Under the pieces are notes generated by a model that made no database searches, was not told where the DNA came from, and saw only the letters and a program-made list of their open reading frames with translations. From NCBI RefSeq assembly GCF_011761185.1, contig NZ_JAAOYM010000001.1:2976001-3040000 (forward strand): a DNA stretch of 64,000 nt, in the 5' to 3' direction. This stretch comes from Saccharomonospora amisosensis (lineage in GTDB: Bacteria > Actinomycetota > Actinomycetes > Mycobacteriales > Pseudonocardiaceae). The position numbers were made by a program, and so were the translations under genes. This document shows, one piece after another, positions 44,441-53,514 of this stretch; position 1 is the stretch's first letter; the number at the start of each line of letters is the position of its first letter.

Positions 44441-45124
44441 TCACCCACCGCACCGCGAACGCTCGACGAGCGCGGGGACATCCGCCAGCCCGTCCGCCAC
44501 AAGGCGGGGCGTCGGTCCCCCGGGATCCAGGTGATGGCCCGGTCGGCGCAGCCGCACCACCGGGACTCCCGCTTCGAGAGCGCCGCGGACGTCTCGTGCC
44601 GAGGTCGCCACGTGGACCATCGGCCCAAGGGCAGCTCGTGCTCGCAGGTAGATCCGCGGATCGGGTTTGTAGGCACGGAGTCTCTCCGAGGTCAGCACCA
44701 GGCCTGGCTCGATGTACCGGGCTGCCACGGTTCGGCGGAACAGGTGGTCGTCTACGTTGGACAGCAGACCGATTCGGTGCCGCTCACCCAGCACCGGCAT
44801 CGTCTCGGCCACGTCCTCCCACAGCGGCCACTCGGGTAGTGAGGTGAGCACCCGCTCCAGGTCATCGCGGGCATCACCCTCCAGCCCCAGCGCCGCGTAG
44901 GTGCGGGCGAGCGCCTCCCTGGCAAGGGTGGCGTAGGGGACCCACCGGGTGCAGGCCCGCTGTGCGGCCTTGTTGCGCCGGTCCCACTCGTCGTACACCT
45001 CATGCCCGGTTCTCGGCCAGCCGCGGGCCGCACCGATGCCGCCGAGCGCCGTGGCTCCCCCTGACCTGGCGTCGATCAGCGCACTGAACAGGTCGAAGGT
45101 CACGACCGGCAGTTGGCCCTGCAC
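44441..45124 (-). CDS. HAD-superfamily hydrolase (haloacid-dehalogenase-like)
   Basis: A 227-residue HAD hydrolase. Motif I is VVTFDLFSAL, motif II LLSNVDD, motif III Lys in RAYKPDPRIY, then an acidic/ARDV region. A helical cap lies between motifs I and II, as in type II haloacid dehalogenases and phosphoglycolate-phosphatase-like enzymes. Start GTG 45124 has AAAGG 6 nt upstream; ATG 45130 is an alternative. It follows dctM by 23 nt and is the last gene of the TRAP operon. Substrate unknown. Confidence 0.85.
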   Translation of the reverse strand: MQGQLPVVTFDLFSALIDARSGGATALGGIGAARGWPRTGHEVYDEWDRRNKAAQRACTRWVPYATLAREALARTYAALGLEGDARDDLERVLTSLPEWPLWEDVAETMPVLGERHRIGLLSNVDDHLFRRTVAARYIEPGLVLTSERLRAYKPDPRIYLRARAALGPMVHVATSARDVRGALEAGVPVVRLRRPGHHLDPGGPTPRLVADGLADVPALVERSRCGG

Positions 45125-45147
45125 CCGCATCCTTTGGTCGCGGCGAA

Positions 45148-46524
45148 TCAGAACAGCAGTCCCGGTAGCCACGTCACGAGGCTCGGGAAGACCGAAAGCA
45201 ACACGATGCCCACCGCGAGCACCACGACGTAGGGCAGGGCGCCGACCAGGATCTCCTTGATCGGCACATCGGGAGCGATCCCCTTCAAGACATAGAGGTT
45301 CAACCCCACCGGAGGCGTGATGAGACCCATCTCCATGTTCAGCGTCATGATGATGCCGAACCAGATCGGGTCGAACCCGAGACCGACGATCAGCGGCAAC
45401 AGCACTGGCGTCACCATCACGATGATCGACACCGGTGGCAGGAACAGGCCCATGACCAGGAGCAGGATGTTGATCACCAGCATGACCAACCACCGATTGA
45501 CCTCCAGCTCGGTGACCAGCATCGCCAGCTCCTGAGGCACACTCAGGAAGCTCAGGACGGTGGCGATCACCGCGGAGAAGGCCGTGATGAGCAGGATCAT
45601 CGTGCTCTGATTGGTCGTCTCGAGCAGCACCCGCAGGAACTGCCGACCTTTCAGTTGCCGGTACACCAACGCGATGAGGACGAAGACGAGGACGACGCCT
45701 ACCGCCGCTGCCTCGCTCGGCGTCGCGATTCCCGCGTACAGCACGCCGAGGATCGCGACGATGAGCGCGAGGAACGGGAAGGTGCGCAGCAACGCGCGGA
45801 ACCGCTCACCCCAGGTGTACTCGGGCGTCACGTAACCGCCCTGGACGCCGGTGTCCGAGGGACCGGCCGACGCCTGCCCTGCCGCGACCGGTGCTCTCGC
45901 TTCCCGCTGCGAGGAACGCGCCTCGGCACTGACCGCGATGAAGATCCAGACGACGAAGAGGATCGTCACCAGAATGCCGGGGACGATCCCGGCCGCGAAC
46001 AACTGGCCGATGGAGACCTCGGCCGCGATGCCGTAGAGGATCAGCGTCACGCTCGGGGGGATCAGAATCCCGAGGGTTCCTCCGGCCGCGATGGCGCCCG
46101 CCGCCACCCGTGCCGAGTATCCGCGAGCCTGCATCTCCGGAACCGCGACGCGGCCGATCGCCGCCGCCGTCGCGGGGCTCGACCCGGTGAGCGCGGCGAA
46201 CACGGCGCAAGCCAGCACGCTGCTCATGCCGAGGCCCCCCCTGATCCGGTTCAGCCACGCCTCCCCCGCCGCGAACAGTTGCCTACTGGCCGCCGACCCG
46301 CCGAAGAGGTTGCCCATGAGCACGAAGAGCGGGATCGCCAGCAGCCCGAAGTCGTTCGTGGAATCGAAGAGCAGCTTCCCGAACAACTCGAACTCGTCCG
46401 GGTCCAGGAAGAGCAGGATGGAGATGATGGCCGTAAGCCCAAGGGCGAAGGCGATCGGCATACCCGTCAGGAAGAGAACGAGACCGATCGCGCCGATGAT
46501 CGCACCGGTCGTCAATGAGTTCAC
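45148..46524 (-). CDS. dctM: TRAP transporter large permease (DctM type)
   Basis: A 458-residue integral membrane protein with about 12 spans, split by a hydrophilic loop near residues 225-260. Conserved DctM stretches: GMPIAFALGLTA, PLFVLMGNLFGGSA, FAALTGSSPATAAAIG and FLPPVSIIVMVTPVLLPL. Start GTG 46524 overlaps the dctQ stop (GTGA). With DctP and DctQ it imports a carboxylate using an ion gradient. Confidence 0.95.
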   Translation of the reverse strand: MNSLTTGAIIGAIGLVLFLTGMPIAFALGLTAIISILLFLDPDEFELFGKLLFDSTNDFGLLAIPLFVLMGNLFGGSAASRQLFAAGEAWLNRIRGGLGMSSVLACAVFAALTGSSPATAAAIGRVAVPEMQARGYSARVAAGAIAAGGTLGILIPPSVTLILYGIAAEVSIGQLFAAGIVPGILVTILFVVWIFIAVSAEARSSQREARAPVAAGQASAGPSDTGVQGGYVTPEYTWGERFRALLRTFPFLALIVAILGVLYAGIATPSEAAAVGVVLVFVLIALVYRQLKGRQFLRVLLETTNQSTMILLITAFSAVIATVLSFLSVPQELAMLVTELEVNRWLVMLVINILLLVMGLFLPPVSIIVMVTPVLLPLIVGLGFDPIWFGIIMTLNMEMGLITPPVGLNLYVLKGIAPDVPIKEILVGALPYVVVLAVGIVLLSVFPSLVTWLPGLLF

Positions 46525-47192
46525 GAGCGGCCGTGCCTTTCGTCCGCGGGAAGTGGTTCGGCAGGTGGGGTGGCGGCGGTTCCTGCCGCGTCCACAGCAG
46601 TGTCCATATCGGAGGATGCGACCTCGATCGCCGATGCCAGTTCGGCGTTTCCCTGTCCGAGGAGGGCGGCGTGTTCGGTTTCGGACCGGCTGGAGAGCAG
46701 GGTTCGCAGTCCGTCGACGATGAACGCCATGAGCTGGAAGGCGACAAGCAGCATGCCGAGCGGCAAGATCGCATAGACAACCGAGAGCGGAGCGCGCAGG
46801 GCCGTCGGTGACCGGTAGTCGCCCTCCACCGCCTCCCACCACGTGTCGAACGAAGTCCAGATCACCGCCACGACGACCAGGAGCACGAGCAGCGACGTCA
46901 CGATGCGCACGACGAGCCGGTTACGGACCCGCAGTCGCCCGACGAGCAGGTCCACTCCCACGTGAGCGTGGTGCTTGAGTCCGTACGCCGCGCCGACGAA
47001 AGTCACGAAGATGAGCAGGTAGATGCTGACTTCGGTCTGCCACACCGTCGGCTGCCCGAACAGGTAGCGCGACAGCACTCCGTGCACCATGGCGACCGTC
47101 GCCATGACCAGTGCCAGGCCGCTCAGGTAGCCCGCGACCTCCGACAACGCGTTGGCCCACCGGAAGCTCAGCAGATATTTGAGCAGGCGCAT
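46521..47192 (-). CDS. dctQ: TRAP transporter small permease (DctQ type)
   Basis: A 223-residue membrane protein: four spans in the first 170 residues (for example GYLSGLALVMATVAMVHGVL and VSIYLLIFVTFVGAAYGL) and the DctQ landmark HAHVGVDLL. The C-terminal 50 residues are an Ala/Asp-rich soluble tail, longer than usual. Start 47192 follows GGAGAG. It overlaps dctM. Confidence 0.93.
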   Translation of the reverse strand: MRLLKYLLSFRWANALSEVAGYLSGLALVMATVAMVHGVLSRYLFGQPTVWQTEVSIYLLIFVTFVGAAYGLKHHAHVGVDLLVGRLRVRNRLVVRIVTSLLVLLVVVAVIWTSFDTWWEAVEGDYRSPTALRAPLSVVYAILPLGMLLVAFQLMAFIVDGLRTLLSSRSETEHAALLGQGNAELASAIEVASSDMDTAVDAAGTAATPPAEPLPADERHGRS

Positions 47193-47231
47193 GACGCTCT
47201 CCGAATTCGATGTCGTTACCGCGACAGCACG

Positions 47232-47260
47232 GTGGGCCCTCCCGCGCGGGGAGGGCCCAC
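47232..47260 (-). promoter_or_regulatory. Hairpin between dctP and dctQ
   Basis: A perfect 12-bp stem GTGGGCCCTCCC with its complement and loop GCGCG, lying in the 76-nt gap after dctP. No T-run. Such structures usually attenuate transcription so that the binding protein is made in excess over the permeases. Confidence 0.75.
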
Positions 47261-47268
47261 CGGGGAAA

Positions 47269-48339
47269 TCACTTCCCGGATGCCTGCTTCGCGAGATCCA
47301 GGAGTTCCTTACCGTTCGGCGCGGAACTCGCGAAGGCGTTCCACTGCTTGCGCGCCAGCTGGCGCCACTCGTCGAACGCGGCGTCATCCATGGTCACGAC
47401 CTCGACGCCGGCATCGGAGAACACCTTCGCGACCCGTTGGTCATCTTCCTCCGATGCGGAGTAGGCGAAGTCCTGCAACTCCTGGCCGACCGATGTCAGC
47501 GTGTCCTGCTGCTGCTTGCACAGCCCGTCGAAAGCCTCGGTGCTGATGATGAGCGGCTCGAACATGAACCAGAAGGTGTTCTCCGTCGGCGAGGTGAACG
47601 ACTTGACCTGCTCCTGCAGGTTGTAGGAGGCGAATGAGCCGGTCGAGGTGACCGCGGCGTCCAGCACCCCCGTCTGCATCGCGGTGTAGATCTCGTTCGA
47701 CGGAAGGCTCGAGATGCCCGCACCCGCGTCCTCGAGCATCCGTTCCACGTAGCTGCCCGCGGCACGCATGGTCATGCCTGGCTTGACGTCGCCCGGCGAG
47801 ACGACAGGTTGCCCCTTGGTACCGACCGCCCCCGCGTTCCACACCCAGGTGAGCACCTTCGAGCCGTTCTCCTCCATCACCTTCTCGAGACGCTTGCCGA
47901 TCTCGGCGTCCTGCCAGGCCTGTGCCTCTTCGTGGTTACGGACCATCGCCGGCATGAGCGTGATGCTGAAGTCGGGGTGGCGACCCGAGGCGTAGTCCAA
48001 CGGAAACACCGACAGGTCGACGGAACCCTGCTGCATGGCGTCGTACTGCTCGGTCGACTTCACCAGGGAGCTGTTGGGGAAGATCTTGACTTCGACCTGG
48101 TCGTCGGTCTGCTCGGCCACCTTGTCGGCGAACCGCTGAGCGAGCTCGGCACGGAAGTCACTGCCTTCCTCGCCGGTCGCGGCGGGCCACTGGTGTGACA
48201 GGCGAAGCGTGGTGCTTTCGCAGTCGCCGGAGGCGGCGGCGTCACCACCGCCGTCTCCGCCGCCGCAGCCAGCGAGCACCAGGACAGGCACGAGTGCCAT
48301 GGCGACGACACCGGCGGGGCGGCTTCGCAGCTTCTTCAT
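47269..48339 (-). CDS. dctP: TRAP transporter substrate-binding lipoprotein (DctP family)
   Basis: A 356-residue lipoprotein with signal and lipobox VLAGC (Cys about 25), a Gly/Asp-rich linker and a DctP fold. Landmarks are RLSHQWPAATGEEGSDF and the ligand region GMTMRAAGSYVERML, where the Arg contacts the substrate carboxylate in this family. It delivers an organic acid to DctQM. The lipid anchor replaces the free periplasmic form of Gram-negatives. Start 48339 follows AGGAGA; a GntR-type palindrome lies 52 nt upstream. Confidence 0.93.
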   Translation of the reverse strand: MKKLRSRPAGVVAMALVPVLVLAGCGGGDGGGDAAASGDCESTTLRLSHQWPAATGEEGSDFRAELAQRFADKVAEQTDDQVEVKIFPNSSLVKSTEQYDAMQQGSVDLSVFPLDYASGRHPDFSITLMPAMVRNHEEAQAWQDAEIGKRLEKVMEENGSKVLTWVWNAGAVGTKGQPVVSPGDVKPGMTMRAAGSYVERMLEDAGAGISSLPSNEIYTAMQTGVLDAAVTSTGSFASYNLQEQVKSFTSPTENTFWFMFEPLIISTEAFDGLCKQQQDTLTSVGQELQDFAYSASEEDDQRVAKVFSDAGVEVVTMDDAAFDEWRQLARKQWNAFASSAPNGKELLDLAKQASGK

Positions 48340-48390
48340 GCTTCATCTCCTTTGCCGAGACGGACCGGCTCCCCGTCCCGTGAGTGGCAT

Positions 48391-48405
48391 AGTGGCTCAG
48401 CCAGT
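48391..48405. promoter_or_regulatory. Second copy of the GntR-type operator, upstream of dctP
   Basis: AGTGGCTCAGCCAGT differs from the palindrome at 41693 by one arm base and the centre base. A further AGTGGC lies 8 nt before it. The position fits repression of the dctP promoter. Confidence 0.6.
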
Positions 48406-48950
48406 GGACGCTGAGTGTTACCCAGCTCTCATCTCGTGGTCAAGCAGCTTTGTCGCGGCTGCGGGAACGGCGGGCGCTCCGTTACCACAATGTGATCTCG
48501 CGCAGGTCCGGCCAGACACCGTCGTCCTTGATGGGCTTGACCTTGTCAGTGGCGCACGAGCACCCCGATCACGAACTCCGGACTGGAGCACTCATCCTGC
48601 GCGATGATCACGAGCGGCCGCTGCCCCGAAGGAAGTCGATGTCCTCGAAGGACTCGTCCTGCTCCGCAGCGCGGCGGCTGCCTGTCACGGGCACCGCCGC
48701 CGGAGCGTCGGCGGGTGACTGGTCCCCGAACAGCCGCTGGTAGACCTCTGCCTGGCTGCGATTTTCCGCCGCCGCGTTGTCGATGACCTCGATACGGCGC
48801 AACGACTGTGCCGCTCACTCCCTCATCAGGCGCCCCCTCGGGCCGGATGGTGGGCAGGAGCTTCTGGAAGTCCGCGAGCACTCGGTCAAGCTGCTCCGGC
48901 AGCGGTCCGGTGAAGCGCTCACCGCTGGTCGCGACGCACGCCCGCCGAGC
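48406..48950. other. Gene-free segment with possible gene remnant
   Basis: No supported gene. On the minus strand one frame reads EQLDRVLADFQKLLPTIRPEG and another frame a 64-codon stretch starting RRIEVIDNAAAENRSQAEVY. Both look protein-like (amphipathic, ordinary composition) but belong to no family I recognise. They may be a frameshifted small gene. Confidence 0.4.
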
Positions 48951-49529
48951 TCACCGCCGGTCGGCGTGGATGTGTGTGCGGACTCCCTGCGGGTCGAACA
49001 GGATGAGTAGCTCGACCACGCCACCGTCCGCGCTGCCCAACCAGTGCGGGGAGGACGTGTCGAATTCGGCCGCCTCACCCGGTGGCAATATCAGGTCGCG
49101 CTCGCCGAGGACCAGCCGCAGGTTTCCGTTGAGCACGTACAGCCATTCGAAGCCGTCGTGGGTCTGCCGGGTCGGTTCGAGCGGTCCGGTTCGAGCGGGA
49201 ATGATCATTTTGAACGCCTGCACCCCGCCGGGCCGCCGGGACAGCGGCACGAACGTCATCCCGAACCTGCGGATCGGTGTGAGGTGGATACGGGGGTCGC
49301 CGGTGCGCGGGGCACCCACGAGGTCGTCCAGTGGAACGTCGTAGGTGCGAGCCAGCGGCAGCAGAAGTTCCAGGGTCGCGCGGCGCTGCCCGCTCTCCAG
49401 CCGGGACAGGGTGCTTTCCGACACGCCGGTTCTCGTCGCGAGGTCGGCGAGGGTGATACCGCGGTGACGACGAAGCGCGCGCAGTCGCGGCCCCACTCCG
49501 TCGAGCACCTCGTCCGTGTCGCGGTCCAT
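48951..49529 (-). CDS. XRE-family regulator with C-terminal cupin
   Basis: A 192-residue regulator: N-terminal helix-turn-helix (ITLADLATRTGVSESTLSRLESG, about 25-47) and a cupin domain (about 105-185) with THDGFEWLYVLNG and LPPGEAAEFDTSSPHW. The cupin His/Glu metal ligands are partly conserved. It probably senses a small molecule. Start 49529 follows AAGG. Divergent from the methyltransferase, which it may regulate. Confidence 0.9.
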   Translation of the reverse strand: MDRDTDEVLDGVGPRLRALRRHRGITLADLATRTGVSESTLSRLESGQRRATLELLLPLARTYDVPLDDLVGAPRTGDPRIHLTPIRRFGMTFVPLSRRPGGVQAFKMIIPARTGPLEPTRQTHDGFEWLYVLNGNLRLVLGERDLILPPGEAAEFDTSSPHWLGSADGGVVELLILFDPQGVRTHIHADRR

Positions 49530-49594
49530 GCAGACACCTTGCCAGAACCGCAAGATTGCGTGCCAGATTGGTGTGCGCCGGAGAAGCTGATCCC

Positions 49595-50233
49595 ATGAGA
49601 GCACAACCGAACTCCTCCGACGCGGTCATGTTCTGGGACGGCGTTTACGCGTCCCGACCAGCGACCACCGGTCCTCGGCCGAACGTCCGACTCACCGAGA
49701 TCGTCACCGGGATGTCGCCTGGCGACGCCTTGGACCTCGGCTGCGGCGACGGCGGCGACGCCCTGTGGCTAGCCCACCAGGGGTGGCACGTCACCGCAAT
49801 CGACATCTCGGCCGTGGCGGTCGAGCGGCTCGCCGGCCTCGCGGACACACACGGGTTCGCCGACCGGATCGCCGCCGTGCGGCACGATCTGACCGATGCC
49901 TTGCCGCGCGGCGGGTTCGACCTGATCTGCGCCCACTACCTGCACACCCCCTTCGACCTGAACCGGGCGGCCGTGCTGCGCTCGGCCGCGCACGCGTTGC
50001 GCCCGGGCGGGCGGCTGCTGGTCGTCGACCACGGCTCGACAGCGCCGTGGTCGTGGAACCAGGACCCAGCTGTCCGGTACCCGAGCCCGAGGGAAGTCGC
50101 CGAGGACATCGGCCTGGACGCGGCGGCATGGGAGATCGAGCGGGCCGACACGCCCCGCAGGATCGCGACCGGACCAGGCGGGCGAACCGCCGAGGTCACC
50201 GACCACGTCCTGCTCATCCGCCGCACCGCCTGA
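49595..50233 (+). CDS. SAM-dependent methyltransferase
   Basis: A 212-residue class I methyltransferase. Motif I is ALDLGCGDGGDALWLA, the acidic strand-2 end is TAIDIS, and the later motif is LRPGGRLLVVDH. Resembles the TehB/Tpm-like group that methylates small toxic molecules. Start 49595 has GGAGAAG upstream. Forms an operon with the DinB-like gene 41 nt downstream. Confidence 0.88.
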   Translation: MRAQPNSSDAVMFWDGVYASRPATTGPRPNVRLTEIVTGMSPGDALDLGCGDGGDALWLAHQGWHVTAIDISAVAVERLAGLADTHGFADRIAAVRHDLTDALPRGGFDLICAHYLHTPFDLNRAAVLRSAAHALRPGGRLLVVDHGSTAPWSWNQDPAVRYPSPREVAEDIGLDAAAWEIERADTPRRIATGPGGRTAEVTDHVLLIRRTA

Positions 50234-50274
50234 ACCAGCGGGCATGCCCGCCACAGCCGTAGGAAGGAGCCACC

Positions 50275-50769
50275 GTGCCCACCACAACACACCGCGATCG
50301 CCGCCGTGACACCCCACCGCCCAGCACCCGCAGCAGCGAAACCGAGGTCCTACGCGGATTCCTGGACTACCTTCGGGCCTCGATCGCCGCGAAGGTCCAC
50401 GGCGCACCCGAACCGCGGGTCCGCACGGCCGCGGTGCCGTCCGGCACGAACCTACTCGGCCTGCTCAACCATCTGACCTTCGTCGAGCGCTCGATCTTCC
50501 TCGGCGAGGACGTCATCGACTGGCAGGCGACCTTCCATGTCGCACCAACGGACAGCGTCGCCGACGTCCTCTCTCGCTACCGGGAGGCCGTCCAGCGCGC
50601 CAACGAGGTACTCGACGGCCGCACCGACCTCGCCGCACCGGTCACTCGGCCACCGCGTCGCGCTCCGAGCGTCCGCTGGGCACTCACCCACATGATCGAG
50701 GAGACCGGCAGGCACGCGGGACACGCCGACATCCTGCGCGAGCTCATCGACGGCGCGACCGGGCGCTGA
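50275..50769 (+). CDS. DinB-family protein (DUF664, mycothiol-dependent type)
   Basis: A 164-residue four-helix protein of the DinB/YfiT superfamily. The conserved metal-binding His residues are seen in LLNHLTFVERS and in HMIEETGRHAGHADILREL. In actinomycetes many members use mycothiol for detoxification. Start is GTG at 50275 with AAGGAG. Probably acts with the methyltransferase in a stress or detoxification unit (inference). Confidence 0.88.
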   Translation: MPTTTHRDRRRDTPPPSTRSSETEVLRGFLDYLRASIAAKVHGAPEPRVRTAAVPSGTNLLGLLNHLTFVERSIFLGEDVIDWQATFHVAPTDSVADVLSRYREAVQRANEVLDGRTDLAAPVTRPPRRAPSVRWALTHMIEETGRHAGHADILRELIDGATGR

Positions 50770-50846
50770 CTCCACCGATTCCGCCCAGCAACAGCCGCAA
50801 CCGCCTGGTGTCTCGGCACTGGATCGATGTCGATCAGGGCCCGGTC

Positions 50847-52382
50847 CTAGTCCGCTCCGGCCGCGTCGAGCGGAGGCCGCGTCGTTGCCGTCGTGGTCTC
50901 GGAGGGCTCCTCGCCGGAGCGCTCCGGCCGTGGCGGCACGAGCAGCGAGCCGACGACGCAGATCGCGAGGTTCAGTACGAGCCCGACGATGCCGCCGTGC
51001 ACGCCGAACACCGACTCCTCGCCGAGTACCGTCATGCCGCCCGCCAGTGCGGCGCCCGCCAGCATGCCCCAGAAGGCGGGCCCGGCCGCCATGCGCCGCC
51101 AGTACATGCCGAGCACGAAGACAGGTGCCAGCTGGATGAGCAGTTCCATCTTCAGCACGAACACCTCCACCAGCGTGGCGGGCGGGTTCCACGCCAGCAG
51201 CAGCAGGCCGGCAACCGCGACCACGCCAGCGACCTTGCCGACGGCGACCTGGCGCTGTTCGCTCGCCCTCGGCCGCAGGTACCGGCCGTAGAGATCGCGC
51301 GAGATGATCGAGGAAAAGCTGAGCAACGCGGAGTCCGCCGTGGACACGATCGCGGCGACGACCCCGCCGAAAAGCAGGATCATGGCCACGTAGAACACGA
51401 TGTTCAGCGAGCCGACCTCGTTGGCGATCATGCCGACGAGCCGCTCGGAGTCCGCTTCGGACAGATTCGGGAAGAGCCGGATGCCCAGCATGCCGATGCA
51501 GAACACGACACCGGCGGTGATGAACGGCATCCACACCATTCGCTTGAGCGAGCGTTTGAGCGTGCGTTCGCTGCGCGCCGAGTAGATCCGCTGGATGGCG
51601 TGCGGGTACAGGGCGATGCCGATGCCAACGAGCAGGATCATCGAGAACCAGTTCACCGACGTTTCCAGCGGTGGAACGGCGATGGCGTCGGGCTCGTTCT
51701 CCGCGAGGTACCGGGTCAGGTCGCCCACCGAGCCGCCAGCGAGGTAGAGCGCGCCCACGAGCAGCACAAGGATGCCGATCAGCAGTGCGATGCCCTGCAT
51801 CACGTCGGTCAGCGCCACCGCGCGCATGCCGCCCAGCCAGGAGTAGGCGAGCATGACGACGACGAACACCGCCACGCCGAGCTGGTACGGCACCGTGTCG
51901 CCGGTCAGTCCCGCGATCGCGTGGCCCATGGCGATGAGCTGTTCCAGCACGTAGTTCGCCAACGCCCACAGCATGAGAAACGTGGCCATCAACGTGACCG
52001 GTGTCGACCGGAAGCGGAACCGGACCCAGTCGGTCGGCGTGATGAAGGAGTGCTTCTTCGCCAGCACGTACAGCCGGGGCGCGAAGAGCATGTACCCGGC
52101 GATGATGGCCGTGAAGAACGTGACCGACTGCCACCACACGAAGCCCTCGCGGTAGGCCTGCGGCGCGTAGCCGACCACCGTGTTGCCGCTGTACTGCGTG
52201 GCATACAGGGTGAAGAACAGCACCAGCATGCCGAGGTTGCCCCCGGCGAGGTAATAGCTCTTCATGCTCTCCTGGGTGCCGGGCCGCTTGCGGCCCACAA
52301 CGAACCCGATGCCCAGCATGATCACGGCGTAACCGAGCAGCACGGTGATGCCCGCCGCGCCGCCGAAGGCCAGTCCGTCCAC
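50847..52382 (-). CDS. Sodium:solute symporter (SSS family)
   Basis: A 511-residue permease with about 13 spans. Family landmarks: KSYYLAGGNLGMLVLFFTLYATQYSG, the SSS signature region GGMRAVALTDVMQG, and VSTADSALLSFSSIISRDLY. The long Ser/Thr-rich C-terminus is cytosolic. Start is GTG at 52382, 3 nt after the stop of its small partner. Substrate not determinable; acetate, proline or pantothenate-type solutes are typical. Confidence 0.92.
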   Translation of the reverse strand: MDGLAFGGAAGITVLLGYAVIMLGIGFVVGRKRPGTQESMKSYYLAGGNLGMLVLFFTLYATQYSGNTVVGYAPQAYREGFVWWQSVTFFTAIIAGYMLFAPRLYVLAKKHSFITPTDWVRFRFRSTPVTLMATFLMLWALANYVLEQLIAMGHAIAGLTGDTVPYQLGVAVFVVVMLAYSWLGGMRAVALTDVMQGIALLIGILVLLVGALYLAGGSVGDLTRYLAENEPDAIAVPPLETSVNWFSMILLVGIGIALYPHAIQRIYSARSERTLKRSLKRMVWMPFITAGVVFCIGMLGIRLFPNLSEADSERLVGMIANEVGSLNIVFYVAMILLFGGVVAAIVSTADSALLSFSSIISRDLYGRYLRPRASEQRQVAVGKVAGVVAVAGLLLLAWNPPATLVEVFVLKMELLIQLAPVFVLGMYWRRMAAGPAFWGMLAGAALAGGMTVLGEESVFGVHGGIVGLVLNLAICVVGSLLVPPRPERSGEEPSETTTATTRPPLDAAGAD

Positions 52383-52385
52383 GGC

Positions 52386-52688
52386 TCAGTGCCCCCGTTC
52401 CTCGTCGACCGGACCCGTGTCGGCGGCCGCCGCCTCCTCCTCGTCCTCGACCATGTTCCAGTGGGCGGAGATCACCCAGGTCAGGTAGCCGCACAGCAGT
52501 ATCGACGAGCCGATCGCGACGATCGTCCACAGCGGCAGCCCGAGCACCACGGGCTCGATCACGCCCGCAGGCAGATACCAAGGGATGCCCAGCAGCAAAA
52601 TCACGATCAGCCCGGCCCATATCCACGGCTTTCTGATCGGCTCGCGAAGTGGTCGCGACGGTGGCGAAGGCTGCTGACCTGCGGGCAT
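52386..52688 (-). CDS. Small membrane partner of the symporter (DUF3311-like)
   Basis: A 100-residue protein with two spans (about 22-38 and 52-74) and an acidic tail (EDEEEAAAAD). Small two-span proteins of the DUF3311 or DUF997 type regularly precede SSS symporters in bacteria. Here the genes are 3 nt apart, so it is probably a subunit or assembly partner. Confidence 0.75.
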   Translation of the reverse strand: MPAGQQPSPPSRPLREPIRKPWIWAGLIVILLLGIPWYLPAGVIEPVVLGLPLWTIVAIGSSILLCGYLTWVISAHWNMVEDEEEAAAADTGPVDEERGH

Positions 52689-53025
52689 GGCGACCTCCGA
52701 ACGGCTGGGTTCCGCGGTCGCGGGGAGTCTAAGGAGGAGGTCGCCGTACCGAAAGCCCTTTCCCGGCTCACGGCATAACCGGTGGGCGATTCACCCCGGT
52801 GGCCGAGCGGCCTGACTCCACAAAGCTGATCCGTTTGAGGTCGTGCACACGGTGAGTAACCGTCGTGTCATGCGGTGTCGCTCCACGCAGGAGTTGCCGG
52901 CCCGGTCGGCCGAATCGTCGGGAACGCGAACGGCCTCGGTCCGGAAATCCCCTCTCCCGGTTCTCGGCTGTGCACGCGCGTCGTGGTCGACCGCCTCCGA
53001 CTCCGCGCTCTGGCGCTGTCGAGCG
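52689..53025. other. Gene-free segment
   Basis: A 337-nt stretch between the symporter partner and the SRPBCC gene. It contains the symporter promoter. I see no gene, tRNA or clear repeat. Confidence 0.5.
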
Positions 53026-53514
53026 TCAGCGCGCCGTGGTGTCCCGCGCCTCCTGCTCGGCGTACTCCTTGAGCGCGGCGAGCGTGGCCTCGATGTTGCG
53101 CTGGTTGTGCGCGTCGCGGTCGCGGATGCCGAGCAGGAGGCTGTTGACCGCGAGCACGAGGATCCGCGGTGTCAGCCTCCGGGTACTCTCTGTGACACGG
53201 CAGCCGGAGCCGGTCGGCTCGATCTCGTATCGCCACAGTGCCGATGGCATGCCCATGATCTGAACGCGGAAGGCGAATCGCCTGCCGGGCTCGGCCTCCG
53301 TCACGACGCAGGTGGTGGCCCAGCGCCGCGAACGGTGCTGGTTGACGCCGCGGAACTTCGCGCCCACGGCCGGTCCGGGGGCCCCGCCGAGCCAACGACA
53401 GCGGTCGATCTCGGCGGCCCAGCGGCCCTGGCCAGGCACATCGGACACCAGGCGGTAAACCAGCTCAGGTGGCGCGGCGATCTCCACGGAACTTTGCGCG
53501 GTCGGCTGGGGCAT
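53026..53514 (-). CDS. SRPBCC (polyketide cyclase/START-like) protein
   Basis: A 162-residue protein with the SRPBCC pattern: VEIAAPPELVYRLVSDVPGQGRW at the N-terminus, a beta-rich middle and a C-terminal long helix (RNIEATLAALKEYAEQEA). The family binds hydrophobic ligands in a deep cavity. Monocistronic; ligand unknown. Confidence 0.88.
   Translation of the reverse strand: MPQPTAQSSVEIAAPPELVYRLVSDVPGQGRWAAEIDRCRWLGGAPGPAVGAKFRGVNQHRSRRWATTCVVTEAEPGRRFAFRVQIMGMPSALWRYEIEPTGSGCRVTESTRRLTPRILVLAVNSLLLGIRDRDAHNQRNIEATLAALKEYAEQEARDTTAR

Noticed and set aside
52795-52885. A tRNA-like string (GGTGGCCGAGCGGCC) after the symporter genes
   Set aside because: No TTCGA arm, acceptor pairing or anticodon loop can be placed at the right distance.
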